Source: Oenococcus sp. UCMA 16435 (GTDB lineage Bacteria; Bacillota; Bacilli; Lactobacillales; Lactobacillaceae). From it: a stretch of DNA of 64,000 nucleotides. The position numbers and the translations under genes are program-made. Below are positions 60,521 through 64,000 of the stretch, in pieces; position 1 is the first letter of the stretch, and every line of letters begins with the position of its first letter. The stretch covers positions 1,860,001 to 1,924,000 of the forward strand of contig CP030868.2 in the NCBI GenBank assembly GCA_004010835.2, given 5' to 3'. The notes under the pieces are model-generated. The model made no database searches. It saw nothing but the letters and a program-made list of their open reading frames with translations, and had not been told where the DNA came from.

Positions 60521-63187
60521 TCAAGCACTATATTTAGGCGGTTTATTTCTTATTGTTTTTTTCTTATTTTTGAGATACTTAAAAACTTTTTTTCTTTTGT
60601 TTATTTTAATTAACAATACTAACAGCAGGCTTATCAATGTTATTGCTGAAGCAATTCCTAAATAAGGCTCCTGATAATATATTTGAACTTTGTGTTTACC
60701 TTGTTTTATTTTTGCACCAATAAAATAATTGTCGATTGTTTTTACAGGGGTATTTTTTCCATCGATTTTAATTTTCCAACCTGGTGCAACTGGAATTGTC
60801 GTCATCAGAATTTTTTGGTTCTTTTTAACATCTACATAACCTGTAAAACTAGTCTGATTAAATTTTAAGTTTTTGATTCCGGTTTTTTGGATTTTATTGG
60901 CTGATTTGGCAAGTTTTGAATCGTTAATCGAATACAGCTCCAAGTCGTTTAGGAAAAGTTCTGAATAATTTAAATGAATTCCAATTGTTATTTGAAGATT
61001 CTTATCGTGATTAGCTACGTTTAAAGCGACAACATCTTGACGGTTTGAATATTGTGGAATCGTTTCTCCGTTAACGGTAATCCAAGTATCGTTATTTGCA
61101 AACGAGACTGGAAGGGTTAAATAATAAGAGCCATTTGTTTTTGGTTTGAAACTAATGTTGATTACTCCATCTTCATTTGAATCAATTTTTTGAGCTGTTT
61201 GGCCATTAAGACTAATTAGATTTCTTAGATTTTCCGTGCTGTAACTGAAAGCTACGTTAGTTTTAACCAAACTCTTTGTGCCGGTCAATCCTTCCCAAAG
61301 CGAATTTGAAGTAAGAATTGGATTTTCCGGAATGATTTTACTTTTTAACACTTTGCTGGAAGTTGGGAAAATTATCGGCAGGGCATTCTTGTTTTTGATT
61401 GTCATTACTTGATTTCTGCTTTGCAAAAGCTTGTAATTGGTAAGGTCCGGACGATAGGAGTCTGCCATTGCTTTAGGAGAACCAGCTACATCGGATCCAC
61501 CATAGACAGGTGAAATAAAATATTTCATATCAAAAATTGCGTCTGTCAAAACCGTTCCATAAGAGTAGGAAGTATAGTAATCGTTAGCCACTTGTCCAAA
61601 GGCACCAAATAATTCTGGTGTGGTTTTATCAACGGTTGAGGAAAAATGCATACCCCCGTTGTATCCGGTAGCAAAAGCATCTCCCCGGGTTCTGGAAAAT
61701 GTCTGACCAACTCGATAAAAACCTTTTTTTGATAAATTACTCGTTGATTGTCGTAGTGCCTTCACGGTCCTTTGATATTCGCTATTTGTCAAATAACCAA
61801 AGTTGTTTGTCGAAATATATGCATTCAAAGCCGAACTTGTCAAACCGATCAGCAAAAGAAAATACGCCCAAATATCAGGTTTCATATAACTACGAACAAG
61901 ATAAACTAGAAGGGCTGAAACGGAAAGAAAAATAAACAGACGAACCTGTTGATAATTTACAAAATTTACCTGCTTATTGAAAAAAACTGCGACACTGCTA
62001 ATAGCGGCTATTAAAAGCAGGCTTAAGACAAAACTGGTGAAATTTGCATGTTTACTCTTCTCAAGCCCGATCGTTGCCAAAAGGAGAATAAAAAAGCTAA
62101 AAATAAAACTATAGCGGTATGGGTACCAAACCGGATACTGCATCATGTGGAATAAAATATTTAAGGGTTGCCAAACAAAACTCAAACTATATAGAGCAAC
62201 AATTAGTCCACTGATAATTTTTGTTGATAATTTTTCTTGTTTGATCGAAAAGTAAGTAATTAAACCGATAATAATGATAAAAGGCACAAAAATGTTTGCG
62301 AGTCCCGTTTTCATCTGGCTAAAGTTAAATGATCCGGGAATTAATTTCAAAATTGTCAGATAGGGTTTTTGAATGAATCCCCAATCTATGCTTGCAATTG
62401 TGTCTTGGCCTTTTCCTTGCAGAAGCTGAAAAGCAGTCGGAATTAAAACAACCGATGAAATTAAAACCGAAAGCAGCATTGATGCTAAAAATCGAATAAA
62501 GATTAACGATTGGTTTAGAAATTTTGAGTAATATCGGTTAATCTGCCAAATAGCAAACATTGGCAAAAAGATACCAATCATATATGCGATGTAAAAATTA
62601 TCAATAATTGAAAAAGCAAAGATTAGAATAAAGGGCAGGTACTTTTGCTCGTTAATTAAAGTTATTGCGGCATAGATAATTAGCGGCAGCAGGATGATTT
62701 GATCCTGCCAGAGCAGGTTTACCTGGTTGGCGATAAACCAGCCTGATAGAGCGTAAGAACTGGATATAAGCAATCCCATTTCTTTGCCGGCAAAATTCTT
62801 TTTTACAAGCAAATATTGCATAGAAAGTCCGGCAAGCCCAAAACGCAGAACTGTCAGAAGCAAAATGCCACTCGGAAGATTAGCCTGATTGAAGAAAAGC
62901 AAAAATAAATTTAATGGACTGAAAAGGTAATATGACCATTCTGAAAACATTTCACCGCCAAAATTTTTGGCAAAGCTATAAAAAAGTTGATTCGGCTGGT
63001 GCAAAATTGTTTCACGCATGCCGGAAAACATATCCACATATTGCTGGCCCAGGTCAACTGTTAGAATCGAACTATTGCCGAATGGAGCCATTTTTCGATA
63101 ATAAAAGTAAAAGAGCATTATTATTGCTGGCAAGGCAAAACTTAAAAAGTAATGATTTAAAATAATTTTTCGAATTTTTTCAAGCAT
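60521..63187 (-). CDS. YfhO-family membrane glycosyltransferase
   Basis: The 888-aa protein has about 12 N-terminal membrane helices with the YfhO/GT-C pattern (MAPFGNSSILTVDLGQQYVDMFSGMRE, FSEWSYYLFSPLNLFLLFF). A large extracellular region follows (about 470-835: GTKSLVKTNVAFSYSTENL, VAPGWKIKIDGKNTPVKTIDNYFIGAKIKQGKHKVQIYYQEPYLG), then one last helix and a basic tail. YfhO proteins glycosylate lipoteichoic acid in Bacillus and Listeria. It has no clear Shine-Dalgarno and its start is next to the divergent PBP gene. Confidence 0.88.
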   Translation of the reverse strand: MLEKIRKIILNHYFLSFALPAIIMLFYFYYRKMAPFGNSSILTVDLGQQYVDMFSGMRETILHQPNQLFYSFAKNFGGEMFSEWSYYLFSPLNLFLLFFNQANLPSGILLLTVLRFGLAGLSMQYLLVKKNFAGKEMGLLISSSYALSGWFIANQVNLLWQDQIILLPLIIYAAITLINEQKYLPFILIFAFSIIDNFYIAYMIGIFLPMFAIWQINRYYSKFLNQSLIFIRFLASMLLSVLISSVVLIPTAFQLLQGKGQDTIASIDWGFIQKPYLTILKLIPGSFNFSQMKTGLANIFVPFIIIIGLITYFSIKQEKLSTKIISGLIVALYSLSFVWQPLNILFHMMQYPVWYPYRYSFIFSFFILLLATIGLEKSKHANFTSFVLSLLLIAAISSVAVFFNKQVNFVNYQQVRLFIFLSVSALLVYLVRSYMKPDIWAYFLLLIGLTSSALNAYISTNNFGYLTNSEYQRTVKALRQSTSNLSKKGFYRVGQTFSRTRGDAFATGYNGGMHFSSTVDKTTPELFGAFGQVANDYYTSYSYGTVLTDAIFDMKYFISPVYGGSDVAGSPKAMADSYRPDLTNYKLLQSRNQVMTIKNKNALPIIFPTSSKVLKSKIIPENPILTSNSLWEGLTGTKSLVKTNVAFSYSTENLRNLISLNGQTAQKIDSNEDGVINISFKPKTNGSYYLTLPVSFANNDTWITVNGETIPQYSNRQDVVALNVANHDKNLQITIGIHLNYSELFLNDLELYSINDSKLAKSANKIQKTGIKNLKFNQTSFTGYVDVKKNQKILMTTIPVAPGWKIKIDGKNTPVKTIDNYFIGAKIKQGKHKVQIYYQEPYLGIASAITLISLLLVLLIKINKRKKVFKYLKNKKKTIRNKPPKYSA

Positions 63188-63208
63188 TAGCTATAACTTA
63201 TCTTACGA

Positions 63209-63217
63209 TGATACAAT
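63209..63217 (+). promoter_or_regulatory. Extended -10 of the PBP gene
   Basis: TGA-TACAAT (63209-63217), about 30 nt before the GTG start. Only a weak GGACC lies between. Confidence 0.5.
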
Positions 63218-63246
63218 AAAACTGCTACTTATTTGGACCTTAAAAA

Positions 63247-64000
63247 GTGATAAAAAAACCAAAATTAGAAAATTTCAATAAAAAAGATTCTCACCCGGAT
63301 AAAAGTAATAACTCGACTATTCCTGTCCGTTTAAACATTTTGCTTGGTTTAAGCGGCTTTTTGCTGTTACTTTTGATTATAAAATTAGGGATGCTGACAA
63401 TCGTTTCAGGAAAGAGTTACTTGGCAATTGTTAATCAGACTGAAGCGACTGTTGAAACGACAGAAGCCCCCCGGGGAATTATTTATGATTCCACCGGGAA
63501 GGTATTGGCGGGGAATAAGTCGATTCCTTCGATTAGTTTTGAACGTTTGCCGTCAATTTCGAGTACGGGTATTTATAAAAGCGCAACACGTCTTTCAAAG
63601 TATTTAACGATTGATACCAGTTCTTTAACCGAAACACAGGAAATTGATTATTTTTTGGCTAGCTCCAAACACAGCAAACAAATTGCTAGTAAATTAAAAC
63701 TTTCCGGTGTCGCTGTCGGTAAATTAACCAGTACAGGTTTGTATGATCGCGAAATCAAGTATTTGAAAAAAAATAAATTGAAATTAAGTAGTTCGGAAAA
63801 AGTTGCCGCAGTCGTTTACAACAAAATGACTCAAACGACAAGTTTGTCCACTACTATTCTTAAGTCAACCGGTGTAACCACTAAGGAAATTTCTGAAATC
63901 GGCGAACGTCTAAGCGAGTTTCCTGGAATCAGAATTAATCAAGGTTGGATTAGAGACTATCCACAAGGAAGCAGTGCTAAATCCCTGCTTGGATCACTAT
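63247..64000 (+). CDS. Class B penicillin-binding protein, partial (cut by window end)
   Basis: From GTG 63247 the frame stays open to the end of the window (251 codons seen). It encodes a cytoplasmic head (MIKKPKLENFNKKDS), one membrane helix (LNILLGLSGFLLLLLIIKLGML) and the class B PBP motif ATVETTEAPRGIIYDSTGKVLAGN. The start of the dimerisation domain follows, ending RDYPQGSSAKSLLGSL. It is probably a PBP2B-type transpeptidase acting with FtsW or RodA; the catalytic SxxK lies beyond the window. Confidence 0.88.
   Translation, partial: MIKKPKLENFNKKDSHPDKSNNSTIPVRLNILLGLSGFLLLLLIIKLGMLTIVSGKSYLAIVNQTEATVETTEAPRGIIYDSTGKVLAGNKSIPSISFERLPSISSTGIYKSATRLSKYLTIDTSSLTETQEIDYFLASSKHSKQIASKLKLSGVAVGKLTSTGLYDREIKYLKKNKLKLSSSEKVAAVVYNKMTQTTSLSTTILKSTGVTTKEISEIGERLSEFPGIRINQGWIRDYPQGSSAKSLLGSL

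Noticed and set aside
1-64000. tRNA, rRNA, CRISPR arrays, transposases, integrases and attachment sites
   Set aside because: I read both strands for cloverleaf ends, regular spaced repeats and transposase/integrase motifs and saw none.

Overview
The window looks like chromosome of a low-GC Gram-positive lactic acid bacterium. The best match from the sequence is an Oenococcus-like member of the Leuconostoc/Oenococcus group. Support includes about 38-40% GC by eye, a heterofermentative end-product pair (ackA and bifunctional adhE side by side), a grpE-dnaK-dnaJ operon with no hrcA and a CtsR-type operator instead of CIRCE, and Firmicute gene neighbourhoods (hit/ecsAB/prsA, infC-rpmI-rplT, rsmD-coaD-ylbL, comG-ytxK-ackA). 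The species call is inference. I see no rRNA, tRNA, IS element, prophage or CRISPR array. This is core chromosome, so the novelty lies in altered core genes and in regulation.

Layout. 1-3.3 kb: rpsL-rpsG-fusA. 3.5-5.4 kb: truB-ribF. 5.4-9.4 kb: a GNAT gene divergent from the CtsR-box-controlled grpE-dnaK-dnaJ. 9.4-17 kb: an S9 peptidase, small unknowns, guanine deaminase, a DUF4230-like protein and two overlapping GT4 glycosyltransferases. 17-22.5 kb: an aldehyde dehydrogenase, a MarR operon, and a PfoR/EIIC-like membrane protein plus ilvE behind a branched-chain amino acid (BCAA) attenuator. 22.3-30.3 kb: small metabolic and RNA genes (phosphatase, esterase, quinone oxidoreductase, tgt-yajC, UPF0173, nrnA, DEAD helicase). 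30.3-35.5 kb: rpsO-rpsT divergent from an RNase J2-like gene, a TPR-like gene, and infC-rpmI-rplT with an L20-type leader. 35.5-42.9 kb: prsA, hit, ecsAB, trmB, ytpR, murC and a BI-1-family gene. 42.9-50.6 kb: prfC, a histone H1-like gene, an acyl-CoA ligase, RNase H, ftsW-rsmD-coaD-ylbL. 50.7-56.1 kb: the comG operon, an eroded methyltransferase gene and ackA. 56.2-64 kb: adhE, a YceG/GH73 chimera, greA, a YfhO-type membrane protein and the start of a class B PBP.

The most interesting signals are the following. (1) A 25-codon leader ORF packed with Ile/Leu/Val codons sits before a perfect 19-nt-arm terminator, upstream of a PfoR/EIIC-like permease gene and ilvE. This is classic amino acid attenuation, and it suggests an unexpected BCAA-related role for that permease family. 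(2) The protein next to greA, where MltG usually sits, has MltG's N-terminal YceG-like domain fused to a GH73 glucosaminidase. (3) DnaJ has no zinc-finger region. (4) Ribosomal protein L20 carries a C-terminal HeH-like extension. (5) The YtxK-type methyltransferase between comG and ackA has lost its SAM and catalytic motifs but keeps an open frame. (6) At least nine genes have a -10 hexamer ending 6-8 nt before the start codon and no Shine-Dalgarno, which implies frequent leaderless transcription.

Physiologically, the window pairs translation and chaperone machinery with envelope building (murC, ftsW, PBP, YfhO, TagE-like GTs, PrsA, GH73) and the two fates of the acetyl group in heterolactic fermentation: AckA (acetate plus ATP) and AdhE (ethanol plus NAD+).
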